A DNA stretch of 64,000 nucleotides from Streptomyces lacrimifluminis (GTDB lineage Bacteria > Actinomycetota > Actinomycetes > Streptomycetales > Streptomycetaceae). The stretch spans positions 124,001-188,000 of the forward strand of contig NZ_BMMU01000011.1 of assembly GCF_014646095.1 (NCBI RefSeq), in the 5' to 3' direction. Both the position numbers and the translations under genes were made by a program. Shown piece after piece: positions 41,113-49,867 of this stretch (its first letter is position 1; the number at the start of each line of letters is the position of its first letter). The notes below the pieces were generated by a model. The model did no database searches. It was not told the origin of the DNA and saw only the letters and a program-made list of their open reading frames with translations.

Positions 41113-41172
41113 GACAGGACCTTGTGCAGCGGCCGGGTTCCGACACCGCGGCTGCCGCCAGAAGGTCCTGTC
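41113..41172. terminator. Inverted repeat between SnoaL-like gene and ROK kinase
   Basis: GACAGGACCTT (41113-41123) and AAGGTCCTGTC (41162-41172) are perfect 11-bp arms, with GCAGC/GCTGC pairing further inside. It lies between converging genes, which fits a bidirectional terminator. The long loop would also fit a remnant of a small mobile element. Confidence 0.65.
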
Positions 41173-41226
41173 GTTCGGAGTCACTTCACCGGTTCCCGCC
41201 CGCATCGGGCGATCGGCTCGTGGCTC

Positions 41227-42183
41227 TCAGACGCTCGCCTCGGCCGCGTCGTCCGCCCTGCGCGTCAGGGCCGCCGCTGCCGCGCCGACCAGGCCCGCGT
41301 CCGTGCCCATCTGCGCCGGCACGATCTCCAGCCGCTGGACGAACGACAGCGTCGCGTATGTCTTCAGGGCCGCGCGCAGGGGCGTGAACAGGACGTCGCC
41401 GGCCTTGCCCACGCCGCCGCCGATCACGGCGACGTCGATCTCCACGAGGGTCGCGGTGGCGGCGATGCCCGCCGCCAGCGCCTGGGCCGCCCGCGCGAAG
41501 GAGGCGACGGCGACCGGGTCGCCGGTCCGTGCCGCCTCGGCCACGGCGGCGGCCGAGGTGTCGCCGTCGGGGCCCGGCTGCCAGCCGTTTGCCAGCGCGC
41601 GGCGCGCGATGTTGGGGCCGCTGGCGATGCGCTCCACGCAGCCGCGGGAGCCGCAGGCACAGGGGTCACCGTCGAGTTCGACGCTGATGTGCCCGATGTG
41701 GCCGGCGTTGCCCGTGGGTCCGGGGTGCAGCCGTCCGTCGAGGACCAGGCCGCCGCCGACACCGGTCGAGACGACCATGCACAGCGCGTTGTCGTGGCCG
41801 CGGGCGGCGCCCTGCCAGTGCTCGGCCGCCGTGATCGCCACTCCGTCACCGATCAGTTCGACGGGCAGGCCACCGGTGACGGCGCGGACGCGTTCGACGA
41901 GCGGAAAGCCGCGCCAGCCGGGTACGTTCACCGGGCTCACCGTGCCCGCGGAGGCGTCCACCGGCCCCGCGCTGCCGATTCCAACGGCCGTCGCGCGGAT
42001 CCACAGCGGCGATCCGGTCAGCTCCGCGAGGACCTCCTCGACGGCCCGCATCACGCTCTCGCCGGCCTCCAGCGCGGGCGTCGGGCGCTGTGCGCGCAGC
42101 AGGATCCGGCCGTGGCCGTCCACCAGCGCTCCGGCGATCTTGGTGCCGCCGATGTCGAGCGCGGCCACGAGGTCGGTGTGCAT
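41227..42183 (-). CDS. ROK-family sugar kinase (glucokinase-like)
   Basis: A 318-residue kinase. The ATP-phosphate motif is intact (ALDIGGTKIAGALVD, DIGGTK at 10-15), as are the catalytic Asp region (LIGDGVAITAAEHW), the sugar-contact histidine in NAGHIGHISVEL and the zinc motif CACGSRGCVE (175-184). No DNA-binding domain is present, so it is an enzyme phosphorylating glucose, N-acetyl sugars or a similar hexose. It is divergent from a LacI regulator across the palindrome at 42284. Confidence 0.9.
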   Translation of the reverse strand: MHTDLVAALDIGGTKIAGALVDGHGRILLRAQRPTPALEAGESVMRAVEEVLAELTGSPLWIRATAVGIGSAGPVDASAGTVSPVNVPGWRGFPLVERVRAVTGGLPVELIGDGVAITAAEHWQGAARGHDNALCMVVSTGVGGGLVLDGRLHPGPTGNAGHIGHISVELDGDPCACGSRGCVERIASGPNIARRALANGWQPGPDGDTSAAAVAEAARTGDPVAVASFARAAQALAAGIAATATLVEIDVAVIGGGVGKAGDVLFTPLRAALKTYATLSFVQRLEIVPAQMGTDAGLVGAAAAALTRRADDAAEASV

Positions 42184-42283
42184 CAGTCTCGGATCTCCCT
42201 GTCAACCATGGCAAAAGCGGGCAGGCCGGTCTGATGGTGGGGGCGCAGGCCGGAGATAGCGGTGGACAGTGTCCCCTGCATCT

Positions 42284-42295
42284 GACAACGTTGTC
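42284..42295. promoter_or_regulatory. LacI-type operator GACAACGTTGTC
   Basis: A perfect 12-bp palindrome with the central CG typical of LacI-family operators, extended as TGACAACGTTGTCCA. It lies in the divergent promoter region between the ROK kinase and the LacI gene, 101 bp from the kinase start and 139 bp from the regulator start. Confidence 0.8.
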
Positions 42296-42433
42296 CAGGC
42301 TCTATGCTCGACGCCACATCCTCATACACAACCTGGGACGACGCATCCCCCGTACGCCACACGGTCCGAAGCATCGACACGCCTCGCCGTGGACCGCCGT
42401 CGTCCCGTGGCCGACAGGACAGGACAGCGCATC

Positions 42434-43471
42434 GTGGCCGACACCGCCCGCCGCCCGGAGAACCGCTACGGCAACCGTCCGACCATGAAGGACGTGGCCG
42501 CGCGCGCCGGGGTAGGTCTGAAGACGGTCTCGCGTGTCGTCAACGCCGAACCGGGGGTCACCCCGGAGACCGAGCGCCGCGTACAGGAGGCGATCGACGC
42601 GCTGGGGTTCCGCCGCAACGACAGCGCGCGGGTGCTGCGCAAGGGCAGTACGGCGAGCATCGGCCTCGTCCTGGAGGACCTCGCCGACCCGTTCTACGGC
42701 CCCCTGAGCCGGGCGGTCGAAGAGATCGCCCGCGCGCACGGCGCCCTGCTGATCAACGGGTCGAGCGCCGAGGACCCGGACCGCGAGCAGGAGTTGGTGC
42801 TGGCGCTGTGCGCACGGCGGGTGGACGGACTGGTGATCATTCCGGCCGGCAACGACCACCGGTACCTGGAGCCGGAGCTGAAGGCGGGCGTCGCCACGGT
42901 GTTCGTGGACCGGCCGGCCGGAAGAATCGACGCCGACGTCGTCCTGTCGGACAGTTTCGGCGGCGCCCACGACGGTGTGGCCCATCTGATCGCACACGGC
43001 CACCGCCGGATCGGCTTCATCGGCGACATGCCCCGCATCCACACCTCCGCCGAGCGGCTTCGCGGCTATCGCGCCGCGATGGAGGACGCGGGCATACCGG
43101 TCGAGGACGCGTGGATGTCGCTCGGCGTCACCGACCCGGAGCGGGTGCGCCGCGCGGCCGAGGACATGCTCACCGCGCCGTCCCCCGTCACGGCGATCTT
43201 CGCGGGCAACAACCGGGTGACGGTGACGGTCGTCCGGGTCCTCAACGAGCAGCGCCGTCCCGTCGCCCTCGTGGGCTTCGACGACTTCGAACTCGCCGAC
43301 CTGCTCCGGCCGGGCGTCACCGTCGTCGCCCAGGACGCGGCCCAACTCGGCCGCACGGCCGCCGAACGCCTCTTCCGCCAGCTGGACGGCACCCTGCTCA
43401 CCCCGGAGCGCATCGAACTCCCGACCCGTCTGATCACCCGGGGGTCAGGAGAACTGCCCCCGGCCGACTGA
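42434..43471 (+). CDS. LacI-family regulator of the ROK kinase gene
   Basis: A 345-residue LacI protein: helix-turn-helix PTMKDVAARAGVGLKTVSRV at about 17-36, hinge with RVLRKGS, and sensor domain (IGLVLEDLADPFYGPLSRAV, VALVGFDDFELADLL). Only the hinge helix and the DNA-binding part make it different from sugar receptors. GTG 42434 is the last plausible start before the conserved region and has only a weak AGGA upstream. It shares an operon with the next gene, eight bases downstream. Confidence 0.92.
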   Translation: MADTARRPENRYGNRPTMKDVAARAGVGLKTVSRVVNAEPGVTPETERRVQEAIDALGFRRNDSARVLRKGSTASIGLVLEDLADPFYGPLSRAVEEIARAHGALLINGSSAEDPDREQELVLALCARRVDGLVIIPAGNDHRYLEPELKAGVATVFVDRPAGRIDADVVLSDSFGGAHDGVAHLIAHGHRRIGFIGDMPRIHTSAERLRGYRAAMEDAGIPVEDAWMSLGVTDPERVRRAAEDMLTAPSPVTAIFAGNNRVTVTVVRVLNEQRRPVALVGFDDFELADLLRPGVTVVAQDAAQLGRTAAERLFRQLDGTLLTPERIELPTRLITRGSGELPPAD

Positions 43472-43479
43472 GCGCGGGG

Positions 43480-44289
43480 ATGCCCACACTCGATTCCCTC
43501 GGCCTCGCCGAGGCCCCGCGCGAGCACCCGCTCACCTGTCCGGGCGTATGGCCGAGCGAGTCCGGGATCCTGGACGGCGACCGGTTCCCCCCGCTCCCCA
43601 CCGGTGCGCCACCCGGCTTTCCCCGCATCTTCCCCGACCGCGTGCCCGTCCTCGCCGTGGGCTCCCACGCCTGCCCCGGTCAACTGCGGCACAAGATGGC
43701 GGAGTTCGACATTCGCGAGCCGCTCCCGATGACCCGGGCCCTGGTCATCGGGATCGAGGCCGGTGTCCCGGCCCACGTGAGCCGGCTGGGTTACGTGTCC
43801 GCGTCGCCCTTCCAGGCCCCCGGGAACGTAAGGGAGTTGTTCGTCACCTGGCTCGACGCGGACCAACTCGCCGTCGTCGACGCCAGCGAAGGCGTGCCGG
43901 TGCCGACAGGGCCGTACGACCGTGCGTGGCTGCCCTCCCCCGAGGTGGGCGTCGAGTTGGAGTCCGGCGAACGGCTCTCCGGTGTGTACGCCTATGTCAA
44001 CCGGCGCGGAGTCCCGCACGACGGGTCGGGAACTCCGCGCCGGCATCCGGGAGAACGCCGACTGCTCACCGAACTCCTCGGCGGATCACCGGGGTTGCGA
44101 GACCTGTTCGGCAGCACGCCCGAGGAGTTCTGCGCCCGGGCCCGCTTCGACCGGGACCGGTGCGATCGGGGCACCCGTCTGTTCGCGGAGGAGGGGCTGG
44201 TCATCGCGTCCGGTCTGGAGCCGTATGTGCGGGCTCAGCAGACCGGGAGTCCGGGCACCGGGGCGTCGTTGTCGCCGCCCTTGAGGTAG
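43480..44289 (+). CDS. Conserved hypothetical protein downstream of LacI
   Basis: A 269-residue protein that I do not recognise. It starts eight bases after the LacI stop, with GCGGGG before the ATG, so the two are co-translated. It looks soluble and beta-rich: VPVLAVGSHACPGQLRHKMA, then RALVIGIEAGVPAHVSRLGY, then ELFVTWLDADQLAVVDASEG. The spacing resembles gamma-glutamylcyclotransferase-like proteins only loosely. Its last 55 bases overlap the convergent kinase gene. Confidence 0.7.
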   Translation: MPTLDSLGLAEAPREHPLTCPGVWPSESGILDGDRFPPLPTGAPPGFPRIFPDRVPVLAVGSHACPGQLRHKMAEFDIREPLPMTRALVIGIEAGVPAHVSRLGYVSASPFQAPGNVRELFVTWLDADQLAVVDASEGVPVPTGPYDRAWLPSPEVGVELESGERLSGVYAYVNRRGVPHDGSGTPRRHPGERRLLTELLGGSPGLRDLFGSTPEEFCARARFDRDRCDRGTRLFAEEGLVIASGLEPYVRAQQTGSPGTGASLSPPLR

Positions 44290-46247
44290 ACGGCGCTGAC
44301 ATGGACACCGGCGTTGCCGCTGTCGTCGTCGGTCTTCGCCCACCAGACGTTCGTCCACTCGCCGTAGGTCTCGCGCCGTCCCAGGTTCTGCTGGCAGTAG
44401 AAGTAGTTGGTACCCGAGTAGAGGACACCGACCTCGGTGCCGGAGGCGTTGTACGACTTGGCGGTGCGCCAGACCGAGCAGTTGTACTTACCGTCGCCTA
44501 TGGACTCGCACGCGGAGTCGGGGGCCGGGGTCGTGCCACCGCTCGTGGTGCTCCCGCCGGTGGTGCCGGTCCCTCCGGTCGTCCCGGCTCCTCCGGTCGT
44601 GTCCGAACCTCCGGTCGTGCCGGTTCCGCTGTCGCCCGAGGTACCGCCAGAGGTGCCGAGGTCCGTCGTGCCGCTGCCCGACGTCCGCGACGGGGCCGGG
44701 GTCGCCTTGCCCTCCGGTTCGGCGCCGCTCGTCGTGGCGGGTGCTGTCGGGGACGGGGACCTGTCGGTGTCCTTTCCGGTGGGTGTGGGATCGGAGAGGT
44801 CCAGGTCGGCCCGGCCGCTGCCCGTGGAGGGCGCGGCAGGGTTGTCCTCCGCCACCGGCCGGGTGCTCGTCCCCTTGTCGTCCCCGCCGAGCAGCGCCAC
44901 GGTGACTCCGGCGGCGGCCAGGACCACGGTGACGGCCGTGGCGGCGAGCACCGCGCGTCCCCTGCGGCGGGGTCGGGCGGAAGCGGGAGCGGAGACCGTG
45001 GTCGGGGCCGCGAGGTGACCGAAGGCCGGTGCGCCTGGGGTGGCGGCCAGGGGCTCGGCGGGGCCGAAACCGGGCGATCCGGATGTCATCGGCTCGGGCG
45101 GCCCGAAGCCGGGCGGTGTCTGCTGAGCGGCTTCGCGGGCGGGCGACGCCTGTTCGGTGGGACCGAACCCCCGGGGCACCGGCGGCGCACCGGACACCGC
45201 CGCCTCCTCCTCCGCCTCTTCGTTGGCACCTACCTCGGACGCCGCCTCAGGCATTCCGGCCGCAGCCGCCCCGTACGGGCGCAGGCCCGTGGTGGGCGTG
45301 TCCGGCGCGTTCCTCGCGTCCGGCGCACCGCTCGTAGCCGACGCATCACTCGTGGCCGATGCGACCGCTTGCAGCAGGCCCCGCGCCGTCTCCGCGTCGG
45401 GGCGTTCCTCCGGCCCCTTGGCCATCAGCTGCCGCAGGACCGGGCCCAGGGCGCCGGCCTGCCGGGGCTCCGGGAGGGGTTCGGCCACGATCGCGGTGAG
45501 CGTGGACCAGGTCGACGTACGGCGGAAGGGCGAGGCGCCCTCGACCGCCGCGTACAGCGTGGCGCCCAGGGCCCAGATGTCCGAGGCGGGGCCGGGGTCG
45601 TTGCCCTGAGCCCGTTCGGGTGCCAAGTAGTCCAGGGAGCCCACGAGTTCGCCGCTGCGGGTGAGGTGGGTGGCCGAGCCGTCTCCCGGATCCTCCATCG
45701 TGGCGATGCCGAAGTCCGTCAGGACGACCCGGCCCGAGGTCTCCAGCAGGATGTTGCCGGGCTTCACGTCCCGGTGCAGGACGCCGACGCGGTGGGCGGC
45801 GGCCAGCGCGTCCATCACCTGGGCGCCGATTCCGGCGGCCTCGTGCGGCTCCAGGGTGCCGCGCTCGCTCAGGACGTCGTCCAGCGAGCGGCCGTTCACC
45901 AGCTCCATGACGATCAGGGGGCGGCCGTCGACCTCCGTGACATCGTGCACGGCGACCACGCCGGGGTGGCGTATGCGGGCCGCCGCGCGGGCCTCGCGCT
46001 GCATCCGCAGCCGCAGGGCGGCCAGTTCGGGCGCGGCGATGTCCGTGAACGTGCGCAGTTCCTTGACCGCGACCTCGCGGCCGAGCACCTCGTCGACCGC
46101 ACGCCAGACGATGCCCATGCCGCCGCGCCCGAGCCGGCTCACGACCCGGTAGCGGCCTGCCAGCAGACGACCGGTCCCGGCCGTCCCGTCCACCGCCCGC
46201 TCCTCCGGCTGTCCGGCCGCCTGCCCGTGTTCCCCCGAAGACACCAC
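44235..46247 (-). CDS. Transmembrane Ser/Thr protein kinase (PknB-type)
   Basis: A 670-residue Hanks-type kinase. The N-terminal catalytic domain (about 32-290) is complete: LGRGGMG loop, Lys62 (VAVKEL), HRDVKPGN with Asp160, DFG 178-180 and SLDYLAPE. A Pro/Gly/Ala-rich juxtamembrane stretch leads to one membrane helix at about 431-454. The outside part is a Thr/Gly-rich stalk (about 455-585) with many TTGG/GTTG repeats, ending in a small Cys-containing domain (CESIGDGKYNCSVW, WTNVWWAKT) that looks SH3-like. There is no PASTA domain. Start GTG 46247 or 46244. Confidence 0.92.
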   Translation of the reverse strand: MVSSGEHGQAAGQPEERAVDGTAGTGRLLAGRYRVVSRLGRGGMGIVWRAVDEVLGREVAVKELRTFTDIAAPELAALRLRMQREARAAARIRHPGVVAVHDVTEVDGRPLIVMELVNGRSLDDVLSERGTLEPHEAAGIGAQVMDALAAAHRVGVLHRDVKPGNILLETSGRVVLTDFGIATMEDPGDGSATHLTRSGELVGSLDYLAPERAQGNDPGPASDIWALGATLYAAVEGASPFRRTSTWSTLTAIVAEPLPEPRQAGALGPVLRQLMAKGPEERPDAETARGLLQAVASATSDASATSGAPDARNAPDTPTTGLRPYGAAAAGMPEAASEVGANEEAEEEAAVSGAPPVPRGFGPTEQASPAREAAQQTPPGFGPPEPMTSGSPGFGPAEPLAATPGAPAFGHLAAPTTVSAPASARPRRRGRAVLAATAVTVVLAAAGVTVALLGGDDKGTSTRPVAEDNPAAPSTGSGRADLDLSDPTPTGKDTDRSPSPTAPATTSGAEPEGKATPAPSRTSGSGTTDLGTSGGTSGDSGTGTTGGSDTTGGAGTTGGTGTTGGSTTSGGTTPAPDSACESIGDGKYNCSVWRTAKSYNASGTEVGVLYSGTNYFYCQQNLGRRETYGEWTNVWWAKTDDDSGNAGVHVSAVYLKGGDNDAPVPGLPVC

Positions 46248-46337
46248 TGCCCCGTTCGTGTGACCCGTTCGTATGTCCGTACAGATTACGGGGCGGGTGT
46301 GACACCGGGAGACCGTGCCCGCTGTTGTGACGGGGCG

Positions 46338-47645
46338 CTACCTGGGCGACGCCGTGAGATCGGCTCTGCGCGGCCTCGCGAAGCCGTCCAGGTCGGTCCG
46401 GGTCAGGCCGTCCGTCGCCCGGGCCACCTCCGCGACGTCGAGGGCGCCGCAGTCCAGGCCGCGCAGCAGATACCCGCTGAGGGCCTTGGCGGTGGCGGGC
46501 TCGTCCATGACGTCGCCGCCGGTGCGGTTGGCGTAGCGGGAGAGGCGGGCGGCGGCCTGTTCGTAGCCCTCGCGGTAGAAGGCGAAGACGGCCGCGTACC
46601 GGGTCGGGATGTGCCGGGGGTGCATGTCCCAGCCCTGGTAGTAGGCGCGGGCCAGGGCGCGGCGGGTGAGTCCGTAGTGCAGGCGCCAGGCCGAGTGGAC
46701 CTGCTCGGTCGGGCCGACCGGCAGGACGTTGGTGGAGCCGTCCGAGACGCGCACGCCGGTGCCCGCCGCCGCGACCTGCATGATCGCCTTGGCGTGGTCG
46801 GCGGCCGGGTGGTCGCTGGCCTGGTGGGCGGCGGAGACGCCGAGGCAGGCGCTGTAGTCGAAGGTGCCGTAGTGCAGCCCGGTGGCGCGGCCCTCGGCGG
46901 CCTGGATCATCCGGGCGACGGTGGCGGTGCCGTCGGTGGCGAGGATGGACTGGCTGGTCTCGATCTGGATCTCGAAGCCGATCCGGCCGGGCGTGAGACC
47001 GCGCGCCTTCTCGAACTCCTCCAGGAGCCGGACCATCGCGGTGACCTGCTCGGCGTACGTCACTTTGGGGAGAGTGAGGACCAGCCCCTCCGGCAGTCCG
47101 CCGGCCTCCATCAGGCCCGTCAGGAAGATGTCGAGCGTGCGGATGCCCCGGTCGCGCACCGGCGCCTCCATGCACTTCATCCGGATGCCCATGTACGGGG
47201 CGGCCGTGCCCTTCTCGTACGCCTCGGCGATCAGACGGGCCGCGCGGGCCGCCGTCTCGTCCTCCTCGGCGTCCGGGCGCGGGCCGTAGCCGTCCTCGAA
47301 GTCGACGCGCAGGTCTTCGACCGGCTCGCGCTCCAGTTTGGCGCGGACACGGTCATGGACGGGTTCGGCGAGGGCGTCGGGGAGGCGGAGGACGGCGGCG
47401 AGTGAGGCTGCGTCCGGGGCGTGTTCGTCGAGGGCGGCGAGGGCCTGGTCGCCCCAGGAGCGGATGGTGTCCGCGGCGAACGCGTCCCCGGGGACGTACA
47501 CGGTGTGGACGGGCTGGCGGGTGCCGGGATCGCCGGGGTAGCGGCGCTCCAGCTCCGCGTCGACCGGGGCGAGGGAGGCACTGATCCCCTCGCTGACGGT
47601 ACCCGCGAGGCTCGTCACGACCTTCTCCTGCTGGCCCTGCCCCAT
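46338..47645 (-). CDS. CitE/HpcH-like aldolase-fold protein (DUF6986 type)
   Basis: A 435-residue TIM-barrel protein of the HpcH/HpaI-CitE superfamily. DLRVDFEDGYGPRPDAEEDE matches the conserved acidic metal-binding start, and GFEIQIETSQSIL the second Glu; ATGLHYGTFDYSACLG is characteristic. It is longer than citrate lyase beta subunits. Close relatives in Streptomyces are encoded with allantoin/glyoxylate genes. An IclR-type palindrome upstream supports regulation by an AllR-like repressor. The reaction is unknown. ATG 47645 follows GGAGGG. Confidence 0.82.
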   Translation of the reverse strand: MGQGQQEKVVTSLAGTVSEGISASLAPVDAELERRYPGDPGTRQPVHTVYVPGDAFAADTIRSWGDQALAALDEHAPDAASLAAVLRLPDALAEPVHDRVRAKLEREPVEDLRVDFEDGYGPRPDAEEDETAARAARLIAEAYEKGTAAPYMGIRMKCMEAPVRDRGIRTLDIFLTGLMEAGGLPEGLVLTLPKVTYAEQVTAMVRLLEEFEKARGLTPGRIGFEIQIETSQSILATDGTATVARMIQAAEGRATGLHYGTFDYSACLGVSAAHQASDHPAADHAKAIMQVAAAGTGVRVSDGSTNVLPVGPTEQVHSAWRLHYGLTRRALARAYYQGWDMHPRHIPTRYAAVFAFYREGYEQAAARLSRYANRTGGDVMDEPATAKALSGYLLRGLDCGALDVAEVARATDGLTRTDLDGFARPRRADLTASPR

Positions 47646-47660
47646 CCCGAACCCTCCATT

Positions 47661-47684
47661 TTCCGCACTACGGAATCTACAATC
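47661..47684. promoter_or_regulatory. IclR/AllR-type palindrome upstream of CitE-like gene
   Basis: TTCCG-CACTA-CGGAA (47661-47675) is a perfect 15-bp palindrome of the spacing usual for IclR-family operators. A second, overlapping dyad ACGGA-ATCTACAA-TCCGT (47670-47687) shares half of it. Sites lie 16-40 bp upstream of the minus-strand start. The regulator is not in the window. Confidence 0.65.
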
Positions 47685-47836
47685 CGTATGACGAAGCTAG
47701 CCCTCGATCTTCACCCCGGTCAACACCGTCTCGAAGCGGGATTCCCGATCCTCTCCCCCGGTCACTGCTGATCCCGGCCTCTTCTTCCGTATTCAGTGGG
47801 CAAGGTTCATTCTGACTGCGAAGGGGAGGAGATCGC

Positions 47837-48742
47837 GTGCCGAGAGAGGTCGGAGTGACGCGTCGCCAGGGACTCAAGTCCATGGCGACCGCCACCATCG
47901 CCGTGCCGCTGCTGACCACGGCGGGCTCATCGAAACCGGCGGTCGCCGGCGAGCACGCGGGCGCCCTGAACGTCATGACGTTCAACGTGCGCTTCGCGAC
48001 CGTCGTCGACAAGACACCGCGCTGGTCCGTGCGCCGCCCGGTGATGCGGGAGCTGCTGCGGCGCGAGCGCCCCCACATCGTCGGCACCCAGGAGGGGCTC
48101 TACCAGCAGGTGCGCGCGATCGAAAAGGATCTCGGCGGGCACTACGACTGGATCGGCACCGGCCGTGGCGGTGGCAGCAAGGACGAGTTCATGGCGATCT
48201 TCTACGACACCCGAAGACTCGAACCGATCGAGTTCGATCACTTCTGGCTGTCCGACACCCCGTACACGATCGCTTCCAACACCTGGAAAGCGGACTGGCT
48301 GCGCATGGTCACCTGGGTGAAATTCGCCGATCTCGCCGACGGGGGGCGGGAGTTCTACGTCCTCAACACCCATCTGGACAGCGTGAGCCAGTACGCCCGG
48401 GAGCGCTCCGCGAAGCTCATCGGCGAGACGATCGCCGGCTGGGACCCGTCTGCGCCGGTCGTCGTCACCGGCGACTTCAACGCGACCGCGCACGACAACC
48501 GGGTGTACGACCTGATGCTGGGGAACGGGCTCGTGGACACCTGGGACACGGCGGCCTCCCGCAGTCCGGTGTACGGGACGCACCACGCCTACCGGCCGCC
48601 CAGACCCGGCGGTCGGCGCATCGACTGGATCCTGACCTCACCAGGGGTGACCACTCACTGGGCGGCGATCAACACCTTCTCCGTCGACGGCATGTACCCG
48701 AGCGACCATCTGCCCGTGCAGGCGTCGCTGAGCCTCGCCTGA
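47837..48742 (+). CDS. Secreted endonuclease/exonuclease/phosphatase-family hydrolase
   Basis: A 301-residue protein. The N terminus carries TRRQGLKSMATATIAVPLL, a twin-arginine-like signal, so export is likely. The EEP domain follows with VMTFNVRFA (catalytic Asn), GTQEGL (metal-binding Glu), YVLNTHLDSVS (His), VVVTGDFNATAHD (Asp/Asn) and YPSDHLPVQASLSL (Asp-His). Substrates in the family include phospholipids, nucleic acids and inositol phosphates. GTG 47837 has GAAGGGGAGGAG upstream. A long hairpin follows the gene. Confidence 0.9.
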   Translation: MPREVGVTRRQGLKSMATATIAVPLLTTAGSSKPAVAGEHAGALNVMTFNVRFATVVDKTPRWSVRRPVMRELLRRERPHIVGTQEGLYQQVRAIEKDLGGHYDWIGTGRGGGSKDEFMAIFYDTRRLEPIEFDHFWLSDTPYTIASNTWKADWLRMVTWVKFADLADGGREFYVLNTHLDSVSQYARERSAKLIGETIAGWDPSAPVVVTGDFNATAHDNRVYDLMLGNGLVDTWDTAASRSPVYGTHHAYRPPRPGGRRIDWILTSPGVTTHWAAINTFSVDGMYPSDHLPVQASLSLA

Positions 48743-48760
48743 GGCGCGCGCCGACAGGCC

Positions 48761-48795
48761 GAGGCCCCGGTGACCGTGTCGGTCGCCGGGGCCTC
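48761..48795. terminator. Bidirectional hairpin between EEP hydrolase and etfA
   Basis: GAGGCCCCGG (48761-48770) pairs with CCGGGGCCTC (48786-48795), and GACC/GGTC extends the stem to a five-base loop. It lies between two converging stop codons and should end both transcripts. Confidence 0.88.
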
Positions 48796-48827
48796 GTACA
48801 TCCGCCGCCCTCGTCGCGCGGGCGGGA

Positions 48828-49790
48828 TCAGCCCTTGCGGCTGTTGATCTCCTCGGTGAGCTGCGGGACGACGTCGAAGAGGTCGCCGACGACGCCGTAG
48901 TCGACGAGGTCGAAGATCGGAGCCTCCGCGTCCTTGTTGACCGCGACGATGGTCTTCGAGGTCTGCATGCCGGCGCGGTGCTGGATGGCGCCGGAGATGC
49001 CGTTGGCGATGTAGAGCTGCGGCGAGACGGACTTGCCGGTCTGGCCGACCTGGTTGGTGTGCGGGTACCAGCCCGCGTCCACCGCGGCGCGCGAGGCGCC
49101 GACAGCCGCGCCGAGGGAGTCGGCGAGGGACTCGATGAGTCCGAAGTTCTCCGAGCCGTTGACGCCACGGCCGCCGGAGACGACGATCGCGGCCTCGGTC
49201 AGCTCGGGGCGGCCGGTCGACTCGCGCGGGGTGCGCGCGGTGACCTTGGTGCCCGTGGCCTGGGCGGAGAAGGTGACGTCGAGCGCCTCGACGGAACCGG
49301 CGGCCGGGGCGGCCTCCACCGGGGCGGAGTTGGGCTTGACCGTGATGACCGGGGTGCCCTTGGCGACACGGGTCTTGGTGGTGAACGACGCGGCGAACGC
49401 GGACTGCGTGGCCACCGGGCCCTCGTCGCCGGCCTCCAGGTCGACGGCGTCGGTGATGACGCCGGAGCCGATGCGCAGCGCCAGGCGGGCGGCGATCTCC
49501 TTGCCCTCGGCGGAGGAGGGGACCAGCACGGCGGCCGGGGAGACCGCGTCGTACGCGGCCTGGAGGGCGTCGACCTTCGGGACGACCAGGTAGTCGGCGT
49601 ACTCGGCGGCCTCGTGGGTGAGGACCTTGACGGCGCCGTGCTCGGCCAGCGCGCCGGCGGTGGCGGCGGCGCCGGCACCCAGGGCGACGGCGACGGGCTC
49701 GCCGATGCGGCGGGCCAGGGTCAGCAGCTCCAGGGTGGGCTTGCGGACGGCACCGTCCACGTGATCGACGTAGACGAGAACTTCAGCCAT
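48828..49790 (-). CDS. etfA: Electron transfer flavoprotein alpha subunit
   Basis: FAD-binding subunit that passes electrons from acyl-CoA dehydrogenases to the quinone pool. Length 320 is normal. The C-terminal FAD domain is clear: AAIVVSGGRGVNGSENFGLI, GASRAAVDAGWYPHTNQVGQ (with TGKSVSPQLYIANGISGAIQ following) and HRAGMQTSKTIVAVNKDAEA. It lies 77 bp downstream of etfB in one operon. Confidence 0.97.
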   Translation of the reverse strand: MAEVLVYVDHVDGAVRKPTLELLTLARRIGEPVAVALGAGAAATAGALAEHGAVKVLTHEAAEYADYLVVPKVDALQAAYDAVSPAAVLVPSSAEGKEIAARLALRIGSGVITDAVDLEAGDEGPVATQSAFAASFTTKTRVAKGTPVITVKPNSAPVEAAPAAGSVEALDVTFSAQATGTKVTARTPRESTGRPELTEAAIVVSGGRGVNGSENFGLIESLADSLGAAVGASRAAVDAGWYPHTNQVGQTGKSVSPQLYIANGISGAIQHRAGMQTSKTIVAVNKDAEAPIFDLVDYGVVGDLFDVVPQLTEEINSRKG

Positions 49791-49867
49791 GGGACTTCTA
49801 CTCTCCTGCTTGCGGAAGATGAGGGGCAGTCAGCGAGTCGGGGCTCGACGCGAGCCTCGAACAGGGC

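Noticed and set aside
43548..47405. Open frame of about 1,285 codons on the plus strand
   Set aside because: Antisense to the Ser/Thr kinase and the CitE-like gene, low-complexity, with no recognisable domain.
47687..47770. 27-codon ORF starting ATG after the AllR-type palindrome
   Set aside because: No ribosome-binding site, overlaps the operator region and shows no leader-peptide pattern.
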